Positions 1-8,491 of a DNA stretch of 64,000 bases are shown here, piece by piece. The position numbers and the translations under genes were made by a program. The notes beneath the pieces are model-generated. The model searched no databases. It had not been told where the DNA came from and saw only the letters and a program-made list of their open reading frames with translations. This DNA comes from Paractinoplanes durhamensis (lineage in GTDB: Bacteria > Actinomycetota > Actinomycetes > Mycobacteriales > Micromonosporaceae): the NCBI RefSeq assembly GCF_016862175.1, contig NZ_BOML01000059.1, forward strand, positions 1-64,000. Direction: 5' to 3'. The first letter of the stretch is position 1. Every line of letters starts with the position of its first letter.

Positions 1-1
1 G

Positions 2-35
2 AAATGGCCCACCCGGGCAACTGGGTGGGCCATTT
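2..35. terminator. Bidirectional hairpin terminator
   Basis: A perfect 13-bp stem (2-14 with 23-35) encloses an 8-nt loop and runs into a short T stretch at 33-36. It probably ends the transcript of a gene lying left of the window and may also stop minus-strand transcription leaving the neighbouring gene. Confidence 0.75.
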
Positions 36-60
36 TCGTGCGCAAAAGTAGAGCAATTAG

Positions 61-95
61 TCGTGGCCGGCCCTCGGAAAAGGGGTCGGCCACGA
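61..95 (-). terminator. Hairpin terminator after the small membrane protein gene
   Basis: Arms 61-73 and 83-95 form a 13-bp stem with one G-U pair and a 9-nt loop, starting 5 bases past the stop codon of the minus-strand gene. The run after the stem is only weakly T-rich, as is common in high-GC actinomycetes. Confidence 0.65.
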
Positions 96-100
96 CTGTT

Positions 101-724
101 TCAGCGGCTTTCCACCGCCGTGCGGATCTGCTGGAACAGCGGGGTGGCGTCGGCGAGCGTGCGGTTCGGGAACATCGCCAGGGCGAGGCTTCCGTGGTCG
201 GCCCAGCCGCAGACCGGCAGTTCGCCGGAGTCCGACTTCGTGGTTCCGCACTTCATCGTGCCGCCCAGGTCGCCGGCGGGTACGTCGTGGAGATCGGTGA
301 CCGCGCCCTGGTTGTCGGAGATCAGGTTGAACGCGGTGTCGAGGTCGTCCTCGGGCGTCCAGATGAGCGTGGTGCCGCCGAAGATCAGGACGTTCTTGTC
401 GCCCGGCTCGGTGTAGACCGCGGCGACCGTCTTGTCGAGGTCCACCTCGGCGGCGAGGGCGGTCTGCAGGTAGTCGGCGGTGGACTTCGCGTCCTCGGAC
501 GTGTCCAGGGTCAGCGAGCCGATCTTGTCGGGGGTGGCCAGCTGGGCGTCCTTCTGGGACGAGATCTGCCAGGCGGTGTAGCCCAGCACACCGGCCCCAC
601 CGACCGCCGCGACCAGGAGCGAGGAGAGGACGATCATGCGCGCCTTCGACCTCGGGCGAGGGGCCGTTTCGGGCTGCTCCTCGGCGAGCTCTACGGGGCC
701 GATGTCGATCGGGGCGTCGGACAT
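101..724 (-). CDS. Single-pass membrane protein, extracytoplasmic C-terminal domain, function unknown
   Basis: The 207-aa protein has a cytoplasmic N-terminus rich in Pro/Glu (about 1-30), one membrane segment (about 31-51, starting MIVLSSLLVAAVGG) and an extracytoplasmic domain of about 150 residues. Near its end the domain has two cysteines around a conserved WADHGSLA motif. The same layout and motif occur in the larger protein at 17865-19040, so the two are paralogues. I do not recognise a function; a Micromonosporaceae-restricted family is likely (inference). I chose ATG at 724 over an upstream GTG at 751 because a -10-like hexamer ends exactly six bases before it, which fits a leaderless mRNA. 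It is divergent from valS. Confidence 0.75.
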   Translation of the reverse strand: MSDAPIDIGPVELAEEQPETAPRPRSKARMIVLSSLLVAAVGGAGVLGYTAWQISSQKDAQLATPDKIGSLTLDTSEDAKSTADYLQTALAAEVDLDKTVAAVYTEPGDKNVLIFGGTTLIWTPEDDLDTAFNLISDNQGAVTDLHDVPAGDLGGTMKCGTTKSDSGELPVCGWADHGSLALAMFPNRTLADATPLFQQIRTAVESR

Positions 725-730
725 TGCGCG

Positions 731-736
731 AGCGTA
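731..736 (-). promoter_or_regulatory. -10 element of a putative leaderless promoter
   Basis: The minus-strand hexamer TACGCT lies six bases before the ATG at 724, so transcription would start on the A of the start codon. No convincing -35 box is seen. Confidence 0.5.
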
Positions 737-789
737 GCAATCCACCCCCATCGGAGGAGGTGCGAATTCGCCGTCGACACCGGGCTCCG

Positions 790-795
790 TAGACT
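790..795 (+). promoter_or_regulatory. -10 element of putative leaderless valS promoter
   Basis: TAGACT matches the actinobacterial TANNNT -10 pattern and ends six bases before the GTG start of valS. There is no Shine-Dalgarno sequence between it and the start, which supports a leaderless transcript. Confidence 0.55.
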
Positions 796-801
796 TGTCG
801 G

Positions 802-3432
802 GTGACCGATACGACCGAGACCCGCACCCCCGACAGCCGGCCCACCGGTGGCCTCTCCGCCCAGTACCAGCCGGGCGAGGTAGAGCAGCGGCGGTACGAG
901 ACGTGGGTATCGGCGGGCTACTTCACGGCCGACCCGGCCAGCGACAAGCCGGCCTTCTCGATCGTCATCCCCCCGCCCAACGTGACCGGCTCGCTGCACG
1001 TCGGCCATGCCCTCGACCACACCATCCAGGACGCCCTTTCCCGCCTCAAGCGGATGCAGGGTTTCGAGGTGCTGTGGCTGCCCGGCATGGACCACGCCGG
1101 CATCGCGACGCAAAACGTGGTGGAGCGCCAGCTCGCCGCGCAGCAGCTGTCCCGGCACGACCTGGGCCGGGAGAAGTTCGTCGAGAAGGTCTGGGAGTGG
1201 AAGGCCGAGTCCGGCGGCGCGATTCTCGGCCAGATGCGCCGGCTCGGCGACTCCGTCGACTGGAGCCGTGAGCGGTTCACGATGGACGAGGGCCTGTCCC
1301 GGGCCGTGCAGACCATCTTCAAGCGGCTCTACGACGACTCGCTGATCTACCGGGCCAACCGGATCATCAACTGGTGCCCGCGCTGCCTGACGGCGCTCAG
1401 CGACATCGAGGTCGAGCACACCGACGACGAGGGCGAGCTGGTCTCGATCCGGTACGGCGACGGGCCGGATGCGATCGTGGTCGCCACCACCCGGGCCGAG
1501 ACGATGCTCGGTGACACCGCGGTCGCCGTCCACCCGGACGACGAGCGCTACAGGCACCTGGTCGGCACCGAGGTGGAGTTGCCGCTGACCGGGCGGCGCA
1601 TCCCGATCGTGGCCGACGAGCACGTGGACCCGTCGTTCGGGACCGGTGCGGTCAAGGTGACGCCGGCGCACGACCCCAACGACTTCGAGATCGGGCAGCG
1701 GCACAACCTGCCCAGCATCACGATCATGGACGAGCGGGCGGTCGTCACGGTGCCGGGGCCGTTCCAGGGCCTGGACCGTTACGAGGCCCGGCCGGCCATC
1801 GTCGACGCGCTGCGCGAGCAGGGCCGGATCGTCGCCGAGAAGCGGCCCTACCTGCACTCGGTGGGGCACTGCTCGCGGTGCAAGACGACCGTCGAGCCGC
1901 GGCTGTCGCTGCAGTGGTTCGTCAACACCGGGCCGCTGGCCAAGGCGGCCGGGGACGCGGTCCGCGACGGCCGGGTCGCCATCGAGCCGGCCGAGCTGTC
2001 CAAGCGCTACTTCGCCTGGGTCGACAACATGCATGACTGGTGCATCTCGCGCCAGCTGTGGTGGGGTCACCGCATCCCGGTCTGGTACGGACCGGCCGGT
2101 GAGGTGGTCTGTGTCGGACCGGACGAGCAGCCCCCGACCGGTGAAGGCTGGCACCAGGACGAAGACGTACTCGACACCTGGTTCTCCTCTGCTCTTTGGC
2201 CTTTCTCCACGATGGGGTGGCCGGAGCAGACCGCGGAGCTCGCGAAGTTCTACCCGACCAGCGTGCTGGTGACCGGTTACGACATCCTGTTCTTCTGGGT
2301 CGCCCGGATGATGATGTTCGGCCTGTACGCGATGGACGACGTGCAGCCGTTCGAGGTGGTCAACCTGCACGGCATGGTCCGTGACGGGCACGGCAAGAAG
2401 ATGTCGAAGTCGTACGGCAATGTCGTCGACCCGCTCGACTGGATCGAGCGGTACGGCGCCGACGCCACCCGCTTCACGCTGGCCCGCGGCGCCAACCCCG
2501 GCTCCGACGTGCCGATCAGCGAGGAGTGGTGCCAGGGCTCCCGCAACTTCTGCAACAAGCTCTGGAACGCGACCCGGTTCGCGCTGATGAACGGCGCGAC
2601 GGTCGAGGGCCCGCTGCCGGAGCCGAGCGAGCTGTCCGCTATCGACAAGTGGATCCTGTCCCGGCTCCAGCACGTGATCGGCGAGGTGAACGAGCAGTTC
2701 GCGACGTACGAGTACGCGAAGGTCTGCGACACCCTCTACCACTTCGCGTGGGATGACGTCTGCGACTGGTACCTGGAGCTGAGCAAGCCGGTGCTGGCCG
2801 AGGGCAGCGCGACGACGCAGCGGGTCCTGGGCCACGTGCTCGACGAGCTGCTGCGCCTGCTGCACCCGGTCATCCCGTTCGTCACCGAGGAGCTGTGGAT
2901 CGCGCTCACCGGCGGCGAGACGGTCGTGCGGGCATCGTGGCCGTCGGTCGACAAGGAGCTGATCGACGACGGCGCCGAGGAGGAGCTGGCCGCGCTGCAG
3001 AAGGTGGTCACCGAGGTCCGCCGGTTCCGGTCCGACCAGGGCCTCAAGCCGACCCAGCGGGTCACCGCCGCGCTCACCGGCCTCGGCAACGTCGGCATCG
3101 ACACGCACGAGCCGCTGATCCGTTCGCTGGCCCGGCTCGACCGGCCGGACGACAGCTTCACCGCCACCGCGACCCTGGCGATCGCCGGTGCCATCACCGT
3201 CGACCTGGACACCCGGGGCACGATCGACGTCGCCGCCGAACGCGCCCGGCTGACGAAGGACAAGGCCGCCGCGGAGAAGGAGGCGGCCCAGTGCCGGGCC
3301 AAGCTCGGCAACGAGTCCTTCATCGGCAAGGCGCCCGAGCAGGTGGTCGCGAAGATCAAGGACCGCCTGGCCACGGCCGAGGCGGACCTCGCGCGAATTG
3401 ATTCGGCCCTCTCAGCGTTGGCTACAGCATGA
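802..3432 (+). CDS. valS: Valyl-tRNA synthetase
   Basis: The 876-aa cytoplasmic class I synthetase charges tRNA-Val with valine. The HIGH-type signature appears as HVGH near residue 67 within PPPNVTGSLHVGH, and KMSKS is near residue 533 (GKKMSKSYGN). Between them lie the CP1 editing domain and the WCISRQLWWGHRIP segment typical of ValRS. The last ~60 residues form the basic/acidic coiled-coil arm that binds tRNA. Length is normal for the family. The start is GTG without a ribosome-binding site, behind a -10 element. Its last codons overlap folC by 4 bp (ATGA), so both are probably translated from one mRNA; valS-folC linkage is common in bacteria. No T-box precedes it, unlike ileS in this window. 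Confidence 0.97.
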   Translation: MTDTTETRTPDSRPTGGLSAQYQPGEVEQRRYETWVSAGYFTADPASDKPAFSIVIPPPNVTGSLHVGHALDHTIQDALSRLKRMQGFEVLWLPGMDHAGIATQNVVERQLAAQQLSRHDLGREKFVEKVWEWKAESGGAILGQMRRLGDSVDWSRERFTMDEGLSRAVQTIFKRLYDDSLIYRANRIINWCPRCLTALSDIEVEHTDDEGELVSIRYGDGPDAIVVATTRAETMLGDTAVAVHPDDERYRHLVGTEVELPLTGRRIPIVADEHVDPSFGTGAVKVTPAHDPNDFEIGQRHNLPSITIMDERAVVTVPGPFQGLDRYEARPAIVDALREQGRIVAEKRPYLHSVGHCSRCKTTVEPRLSLQWFVNTGPLAKAAGDAVRDGRVAIEPAELSKRYFAWVDNMHDWCISRQLWWGHRIPVWYGPAGEVVCVGPDEQPPTGEGWHQDEDVLDTWFSSALWPFSTMGWPEQTAELAKFYPTSVLVTGYDILFFWVARMMMFGLYAMDDVQPFEVVNLHGMVRDGHGKKMSKSYGNVVDPLDWIERYGADATRFTLARGANPGSDVPISEEWCQGSRNFCNKLWNATRFALMNGATVEGPLPEPSELSAIDKWILSRLQHVIGEVNEQFATYEYAKVCDTLYHFAWDDVCDWYLELSKPVLAEGSATTQRVLGHVLDELLRLLHPVIPFVTEELWIALTGGETVVRASWPSVDKELIDDGAEEELAALQKVVTEVRRFRSDQGLKPTQRVTAALTGLGNVGIDTHEPLIRSLARLDRPDDSFTATATLAIAGAITVDLDTRGTIDVAAERARLTKDKAAAEKEAAQCRAKLGNESFIGKAPEQVVAKIKDRLATAEADLARIDSALSALATA

Positions 3433-4754
3433 GTGAGTACGACGAGGTGGTGGCCGCGCTCAACCAGCGCGGCTTCACCCGCATGGTCTTCGACCTGCGC
3501 AAGATTCGGGACCTGATGGACGTGCTGGGCAGCCCGCAGCGGGCCTACCCGGCGATCCACCTCACCGGCACCAACGGCAAGACGAGTACGGCCCGGATGA
3601 TCGACGCGCTGCTGCGGGCGCACGGCCTGCACACCGGCCGCTACACCAGCCCGCACCTGGAGACGGTGCGCGAGCGGATCAGCCTGGACGGCGAGTCGAT
3701 CAGCGAGGAACGGCTGGTCGCCACCTACCAGGAGATCTCGCCGCTGGCCGACCTGATCGATGACCGCAACCCGGAACCGCTGACCTACTTCGACATGACC
3801 ACCGCGATGGCGTACGCGGCGTTCGCCGACGCGCCGGTGGACATCGCCGTGGTCGAGGTGGGCCTCGGCGGCGAGGAGGACGCGACCAACGTGATCGACG
3901 CCGGGGTCTGCGTGATGACCCCGATCGGCCTCGACCACACCGAGTGGCTCGGCGACACCATCGAGGACATCGCCTGGGCCAAGGCCGGCATCATCCACAA
4001 GGGCGCCACCGTGATCAGCGCGCTGCAGACCGAGGAGGCCATGCGGCCGATCCTCGAGCGCTGCGCCGAGATGGGGGCGACCCTCGCCCGCGAGGGCCGC
4101 GAGTTCGGCGTCGTCGAGCGCTACCAGGCGGTCGGCGGGCAGGTGCTCACCCTTCAAGGGCTCGGCGGGGTGTACGACGAGATCTTCATGCCGCTGTTCG
4201 GGGCGCATCAGGCGCAGAACGCGGCGACGGCGCTCGCCGCGGTCGAGGCGTTCCTCGGCGCCGGGCCGGACAAGCAGCTCCAGGTCGAGCTGGTCCGGGA
4301 GGGTTTCGCCCAGGTCGACTCGCCGGGCCGGCTGGAGCGGGTGCGCAGCGCGCCGACGATCCTGCTGGACAGTGCGCACAACCCGCACGGCATGGCCGCC
4401 ACGGTCGCCGCGCTGGAGGAGGAGTTCTCCTTCCGGCACCTGGTCGCGGTGGTCGCGGTGCTCGGTGACAAGGACGTGTCCGGCCTGCTCGACCTGCTCG
4501 AGCCGACCGCCGCCCGGATCGTGGTGACGCAGAACAGCTCGCCCCGCTCGATGCCGGTCGATCAGCTGGCCCAACTGGCCGTCGAGATCTTCGGCGAGGA
4601 CCGGGTGTCGGTGGCGCAGAACATGCCGGACGCGATCGAGGAGGCGGTGGTGATCGCCGAGGACGACACATCCGGCGAGCTCAGCGGGGTCGCGGTGCTG
4701 ATCACCGGTTCGGTCGTGACGGTGGCCGACGCGCGGAAACTGCTGAAGCGATGA
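3429..4754 (+). CDS. folC: Folylpolyglutamate synthase / dihydrofolate synthase
   Basis: The 441-aa Mur-ligase-family enzyme adds glutamate to folates using ATP and may also make dihydrofolate from dihydropteroate. The ATP-binding loop reads LTGTNGKTSTARM near residues 45-57; the Mur-type central segment (VEVGLGGEEDATNV) and the C-terminal glutamate-ligase domain with LLDSAHNPHG follow. The ATG overlaps the valS stop by 4 bp, and its own end overlaps the DUF4233 gene by 4 bp, indicating translational coupling of all three. Length and domain order are those of the family; whether it is bifunctional cannot be told from sequence alone. Confidence 0.95.
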   Translation: MSEYDEVVAALNQRGFTRMVFDLRKIRDLMDVLGSPQRAYPAIHLTGTNGKTSTARMIDALLRAHGLHTGRYTSPHLETVRERISLDGESISEERLVATYQEISPLADLIDDRNPEPLTYFDMTTAMAYAAFADAPVDIAVVEVGLGGEEDATNVIDAGVCVMTPIGLDHTEWLGDTIEDIAWAKAGIIHKGATVISALQTEEAMRPILERCAEMGATLAREGREFGVVERYQAVGGQVLTLQGLGGVYDEIFMPLFGAHQAQNAATALAAVEAFLGAGPDKQLQVELVREGFAQVDSPGRLERVRSAPTILLDSAHNPHGMAATVAALEEEFSFRHLVAVVAVLGDKDVSGLLDLLEPTAARIVVTQNSSPRSMPVDQLAQLAVEIFGEDRVSVAQNMPDAIEEAVVIAEDDTSGELSGVAVLITGSVVTVADARKLLKR

Positions 4755-5155
4755 CCGAGCAGCCGGCGCCGCCGGAGAACGCGACGTCCGCCGAGGGCGA
4801 GCCGGGTGCGGCGCCGCGGCGTTCCGGTCTTCGCAATCCCCAGGCTGCCGTACGGGGTCTGGGCGCCGGCACGCTGGCACTCGAGGCGATCGTGCTGCTC
4901 CTGGCCATCCAGCCGATCCGGATCATGGGTGGCCATCTGAGCGGCTGGGGCATCGGCGCGGTGATCGCGCTGGCGGTCCTGGCGGGTGCGCTGGCCGGCA
5001 TGATGAAGCGCCGCTGGGCCTGGCCGGCCGGGACGGTGCTGCAGGTGCTGCTCATCGCGTGCGGCCTGCTGCACTGGTCGCTCGCCGTGCTCGGCCTGAT
5101 CTTCGGCGCCGCCTGGGCATACGCCGCCTACGTGCGCCGAACCATCCTCGGCTGA
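4751..5155 (+). CDS. DUF4233 four-helix membrane protein
   Basis: The 134-aa protein starts with a polar, Pro/Ala-rich tail (about 1-30) and then has three to four hydrophobic helices (ALEAIVLLLAIQPI; IGAVIALAVLAGALAGMM; GTVLQVLLIACGLL; SLAVLGLIFGAAWAYAAYV). This matches DUF4233, an actinobacterial family usually found directly after folC. Its function is unknown. The ATG overlaps the folC stop by 4 bp, so it is the third gene of the valS-folC operon. It faces the VOC fusion gene across a strong hairpin terminator. Confidence 0.88.
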   Translation: MTEQPAPPENATSAEGEPGAAPRRSGLRNPQAAVRGLGAGTLALEAIVLLLAIQPIRIMGGHLSGWGIGAVIALAVLAGALAGMMKRRWAWPAGTVLQVLLIACGLLHWSLAVLGLIFGAAWAYAAYVRRTILG

Positions 5156-5194
5156 CGCCCGCCCGCGGCCGCGCCCGTCCGGCTGGGGTCCGCT

Positions 5195-5226
5195 CGGCTG
5201 ACGCGCCTTTGAAAGCGCGTCAGCCG
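5195..5226. terminator. Bidirectional terminator between convergent genes
   Basis: A perfect 12-bp stem (5195-5206 with 5215-5226) closes an 8-nt loop, CTTTGAAA. It lies between the plus-strand DUF4233 gene and the minus-strand VOC fusion gene. Two tandem copies of a ~16-bp sequence follow it at about 5225-5257, the second running into the stop codon of the minus-strand gene. Confidence 0.75.
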
Positions 5227-5252
5227 GAAGGCCGGGTCAGCGGAAGGCCGGG

Positions 5253-7913
5253 TCAGCGGATGGCCCGCCACTGGGTGATCGCGATGTTGTGGTCATCCGG
5301 GTCGCGGAACGTGGCCGACCACAGCTCGAGCCGGTCGCCTCGATTGACCGCCTGCGGTGCGTGCAAGAACTTCACGCCCTTCGCGATGAGCTCGGCGTAG
5401 ACCGCTTCGACGTCGCCCACCTCCAGGTTGAGGTAGATCAACCGGCCGGCCTCGGCGGACAGGCCGGTCACCGTGCGCAGCACGAGCCGGGTGTCGCCGG
5501 AGGCGAGCACCGCGCTGCCGTCGCCGTTGTCGATCTCGTAGAAGCCGAGCGTGTCCCGATAGAAGGCGATCGACCGGGCCAGATCGGTGACCAGCACGGT
5601 GATGCCCACCCCGTAGATCGCGCCGGCCGGGCCGGGCCGCGCACTCGGGTACCCCGTGATCAGGTCGTCGGCGTGCGCGTCCGGCTCGGTGCCGAGCGGC
5701 GCCGCCCAGGGCCCGACGTCCGGAGTGTCAGTTCCGGCGGTGGGTGCAACGGAAACTGGCTTGGGCGCGGCGGCGACAACCGGTTCGGGTGCTGGGGAGA
5801 CGACCGTCTTGGGCGCGGCGGCGGCAACCGGTTCGGGCGCGGCGGCGACGACCGGTTCGGGCGCGGCGGCGACGACCGGTTCGGGCGCGGCGGCGACGAC
5901 CGGTTCGGGTGCTGGGGAGGCGACCGTCTTGGGCGCGGCGGCGGCGGCAACCGGCTCGGGCGTGGGGGAGACAACCGGCACCGAGGCGGCGGCAACCGGC
6001 TTGGTGCCGGTCGGTGCCGGATCAGGAACCGCTGCGGCTGTGGCCGGGGCCGGGGCCGGGGCAGCAACGGGCGCCGAGGAACCCGGTGTGGGGTCCGTAA
6101 CCCGCGCTGAGGCGGCCGGCGCTGAGGCGGTCGGTGTTGAGGTCGGTGGGGGTGCGGATTCGTGCTTGTCTGAGTGGCCGACCTTTTTGACGGCGGCGAA
6201 GACCGAAGCCGCCGCGGCACCTACGACGGCTGCCGCGCCCGAGACCACGCCGGGTTTGCCCTCGGCCGGGCGGGCCGGGCCGGCGGCCGCGGCCGATTCC
6301 TTGTCGTGGGCGGCGTTGGTCATGAACTGGGTGGTCGGCCGGTCGCTGGAGTCGACGATGTCCGCAGCGGGCGGCGGGGTGTAAACCGGCTGTGGCTGGA
6401 CCTCGACTGGCTGGACCTCGACGGGCGGGGCGTGGGCCGGGCGCCGCGGCTCCTCGACGGGCGGGGCGATCAGGCCCTCGGCCATGGCGTCCCGCGCGGC
6501 CGGGTCGGTCCGCTCCGGAGCCGGATCCGGGTCGCCGTCGAGCGGCAGGTCGAACTCGTCGAAGCTCGGGGCCGTCGGGGCTGAGCCAGCGGCGTGCGGG
6601 GCGGCGGCGTGCGGGGCAGCGGCGTGCGGGGCGGCGGCGTGCGGGGCGGCGGCGTGCGGGGCGGCGCCGTGTGAGGCGGCGGCGTGCGGGGCCTCCGGGT
6701 GCGGGGTGGCCGGGTGCACGGTTGACGGCTCGGGGGCGACCGGTGGGGCCGTCACCGGTTCCGGTGCGGTCGGGAACGCGCTGGTCGGGGACGGTGTGGC
6801 GGTCGTCGAGGTGACGGTCGGCTCCGGGCGGCGGCGCGGCTCCGGCGCCGGCTCGTCGAGCGGCACGTCCACCGGCTGATCGAGCGGCTGATCGAGCAGG
6901 CGGTCGGTCGGCTCGTCGAGCGGGACGTCGACCGGGCGGTCGTCGTCGTGCACGGCCGGGTCGGGGCGGACGTCGGAGCGGGACGCCGTGCGCTGCTGCG
7001 GCGGGCCGGTGGGCTCGTCGCCGACGAGCGGGGCGGCCGCCGCGGCGGTGGGGGCGGTCTCCGGCTCGGCCGTGGCGGTGGCGGTGCCACCGCGGCGGTG
7101 CGGGCTCGGCCGCCCACCGGATGGACGGCTCGTCGCGGCGGCCGCGGCCGCACCCGCCGCGGCACCCGCGGTGGCTGCGGCACCCGTGGTCGCGCCGGGT
7201 GCCCGGCGCGGCAGCGGCTGCGGGGTCTCGTCGTGGTCGACCAGTTCACCCTCGAGGATCGTGCCCTCGGGGGTGTGGCGCACCACCACCGTCTCGGTGC
7301 CGCCACCGCTACCGGCGGCGGGCGGCGGGGGCGGCGGCTCGTCGGCCGGGGACCACTGCCGGTCGCGCGATGCCCACGGCGGCGGCTCCGGGTCGCCGAG
7401 CAGGTCGGTGTCGAGGTCGTCGGGGATGTCGTCGTAGGGGCCCGGCGGCGGGGGCGGCGGGTCGGCGCCGCGCTCGTGCGGGGACGCCTCGTCCCAGTTG
7501 ATCCGGACCCGGCGCATGTCGTCGACGTCCACGGTGATCGGCAGCGTGTCGCCGATCATCGGCCACTTCACCACCGGGACCCGCGGCTCCCGCAGGGTCA
7601 CCTCGGAGGTCGGCAGCCCGGGCGCGACCACCACGGCCTGGATCTCGGCGCGCCCGTAGACCGCCGACGACGTGGGCGGCGGCGAGATCACGCGGACCTC
7701 GGCCGTGCCGGTGACCCAGGCCCGGGCACCGCGGCGCACCACATTGACCATGCCCAGCGCGATGGAGAGCGCGAGCACGGCCAGGCCGAACACCACCACC
7801 CCCCAGCTGGACATGCCGAGGCCGAGCGCCACGACGAAGACGGCGATGGTGCCCATGACGGCCGCCACCAGCTTGCGAGCCGGTGCGATAGGACGGCCGG
7901 TCTGGTTTGCCAA
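5253..7913 (-). CDS. Membrane-anchored, Pro/Ala-rich protein with C-terminal VOC (glyoxalase-like) domain
   Basis: The 886-aa protein has an unusual architecture. Residues ~14-56 form two membrane helices (KLVAAVMGTIAVFVVALG; WGVVVFGLAVLALSIAL). A compact basic/beta region follows (~60-135). More than 600 residues of Pro/Ala/Glu-rich low-complexity sequence come next, including tandem 5-residue (AAPHA) and 8-residue (APEPVVAA) repeats and one Ala-rich hydrophobic stretch before KKVGHSDKHE. The last ~122 residues are a VOC domain (VTDLARSIAFYRDTLGFYE; FRDPDDHNIAITQW), a metal-binding fold shared by glyoxalases, dioxygenases and antibiotic-binding proteins. I chose TTG at 7913 because GGGAGG lies six bases upstream and the protein becomes hydrophobic just after; the open frame continues upstream but overlaps ndk. 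The substrate is unknown. Confidence 0.8.
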   Translation of the reverse strand: MANQTGRPIAPARKLVAAVMGTIAVFVVALGLGMSSWGVVVFGLAVLALSIALGMVNVVRRGARAWVTGTAEVRVISPPPTSSAVYGRAEIQAVVVAPGLPTSEVTLREPRVPVVKWPMIGDTLPITVDVDDMRRVRINWDEASPHERGADPPPPPPGPYDDIPDDLDTDLLGDPEPPPWASRDRQWSPADEPPPPPPAAGSGGGTETVVVRHTPEGTILEGELVDHDETPQPLPRRAPGATTGAAATAGAAAGAAAAAATSRPSGGRPSPHRRGGTATATAEPETAPTAAAAAPLVGDEPTGPPQQRTASRSDVRPDPAVHDDDRPVDVPLDEPTDRLLDQPLDQPVDVPLDEPAPEPRRRPEPTVTSTTATPSPTSAFPTAPEPVTAPPVAPEPSTVHPATPHPEAPHAAASHGAAPHAAAPHAAAPHAAAPHAAAPHAAGSAPTAPSFDEFDLPLDGDPDPAPERTDPAARDAMAEGLIAPPVEEPRRPAHAPPVEVQPVEVQPQPVYTPPPAADIVDSSDRPTTQFMTNAAHDKESAAAAGPARPAEGKPGVVSGAAAVVGAAAASVFAAVKKVGHSDKHESAPPPTSTPTASAPAASARVTDPTPGSSAPVAAPAPAPATAAAVPDPAPTGTKPVAAASVPVVSPTPEPVAAAAAPKTVASPAPEPVVAAAPEPVVAAAPEPVVAAAPEPVAAAAPKTVVSPAPEPVVAAAPKPVSVAPTAGTDTPDVGPWAAPLGTEPDAHADDLITGYPSARPGPAGAIYGVGITVLVTDLARSIAFYRDTLGFYEIDNGDGSAVLASGDTRLVLRTVTGLSAEAGRLIYLNLEVGDVEAVYAELIAKGVKFLHAPQAVNRGDRLELWSATFRDPDDHNIAITQWRAIR
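5761..5966. repeat. Tandem 24-bp coding repeat
   Basis: About eight copies of a 24-bp unit, some diverged, encode the residues APEPVVAA or APKTVVSP inside the VOC fusion protein. Unit length is a multiple of three, so copy-number change keeps the reading frame. Confidence 0.8.
6590..6700. repeat. Tandem 15-bp coding repeat
   Basis: About seven nearly identical 15-bp units encode AAPHA on the minus strand within the VOC fusion gene. The high identity between units suggests recent slippage or gene-conversion expansion. Confidence 0.8.
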
Positions 7914-7938
7914 TGTGGACCTCCCGCTCGATACCGTC

Positions 7939-7944
7939 AGGTTA
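7939..7944 (-). promoter_or_regulatory. -10 element upstream of VOC fusion gene
   Basis: The minus-strand hexamer TAACCT lies 25 bases before the TTG start at 7913, leaving room for the GGGAGG ribosome-binding site. No clear -35 box is visible. Confidence 0.4.
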
Positions 7945-8002
7945 TTGCCCGGCCGGGCCTCAGGGAAAGTGCGGTAGTCGCTTGCCGCCACTGGTGTACC
8001 GA

Positions 8003-8008
8003 TAGGCT
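8003..8008 (+). promoter_or_regulatory. -10 element upstream of ndk
   Basis: TAGGCT matches TANNNT, with TTGCCG 15 bases upstream as a possible -35 box. The predicted start would give a ~35-nt leader carrying the GGAGG site at 8041-8045. Confidence 0.45.
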
Positions 8009-8051
8009 GAACCTCGCGCGTGTCGGTACCCTGCAGTTCTGGAGGATCTTC

Positions 8052-8468
8052 GTGACCAGCCCCATCGAGCGTTCCCTCGTGCTCGTCAAGCCGGATGCGG
8101 TGCGTCGCGGCCTGCTCGGCGAGATCATCTCGCGTTTCGAGGTCAAGGGTCTGGCGATCGAGGCAATGGAGCTGCGGACGATGGACGCGGCCCTCGCCGA
8201 CCAGCACTACGCCGACCACGTGGATAAGGCGTTCTACCCGCCGCTCAAGGAGTTCATGACCAGCGGCCCGCTGGTGGCGCTGGTGCTCAGCGGCGACCAG
8301 GTGATCGAGGTGGTCCGCGCGATGATCGGCGCGACCGACGGCCGTAAGGCGGCCGCCGGCACGATCCGCGGCGATCTCTCCCTGTCCAACCGGGAAAACC
8401 TGGTGCACGCGTCGGACTCGCCGCAGAGCGCGGCCCGCGAGCTGGCCCTGTGGTTCCCCAAGCTCTGA
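8052..8468 (+). CDS. ndk: Nucleoside diphosphate kinase
   Basis: The 138-aa enzyme transfers phosphate from ATP to nucleoside diphosphates through a phosphohistidine. It starts with RSLVLVKPDAVRRGLLGEI and carries the active-site signature NLVHASDS near the C-terminus, where the His is the phosphorylated residue. Length is standard for bacterial Ndk. I chose GTG at 8052 because GGAGG lies seven bases upstream and the family starts here; the open frame extends far upstream but overlaps the divergent gene. In many actinomycetes ndk lies just after folC-DUF4233; here a large VOC fusion gene is inserted between them. Confidence 0.96.
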   Translation: MTSPIERSLVLVKPDAVRRGLLGEIISRFEVKGLAIEAMELRTMDAALADQHYADHVDKAFYPPLKEFMTSGPLVALVLSGDQVIEVVRAMIGATDGRKAAAGTIRGDLSLSNRENLVHASDSPQSAARELALWFPKL

Positions 8469-8491
8469 ACTGACGAAGAGCTGACGAAAAT

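Noticed and set aside
5761..6700. Tandem repeats considered as a CRISPR array
   Set aside because: The units are contiguous without spacers, are multiples of three, and encode Pro/Ala repeats in an open frame.
8469..8491. Possible terminator between ndk and the ABC operon
   Set aside because: Only a repeated CTGACGAA-like string is seen; no stem can be formed.
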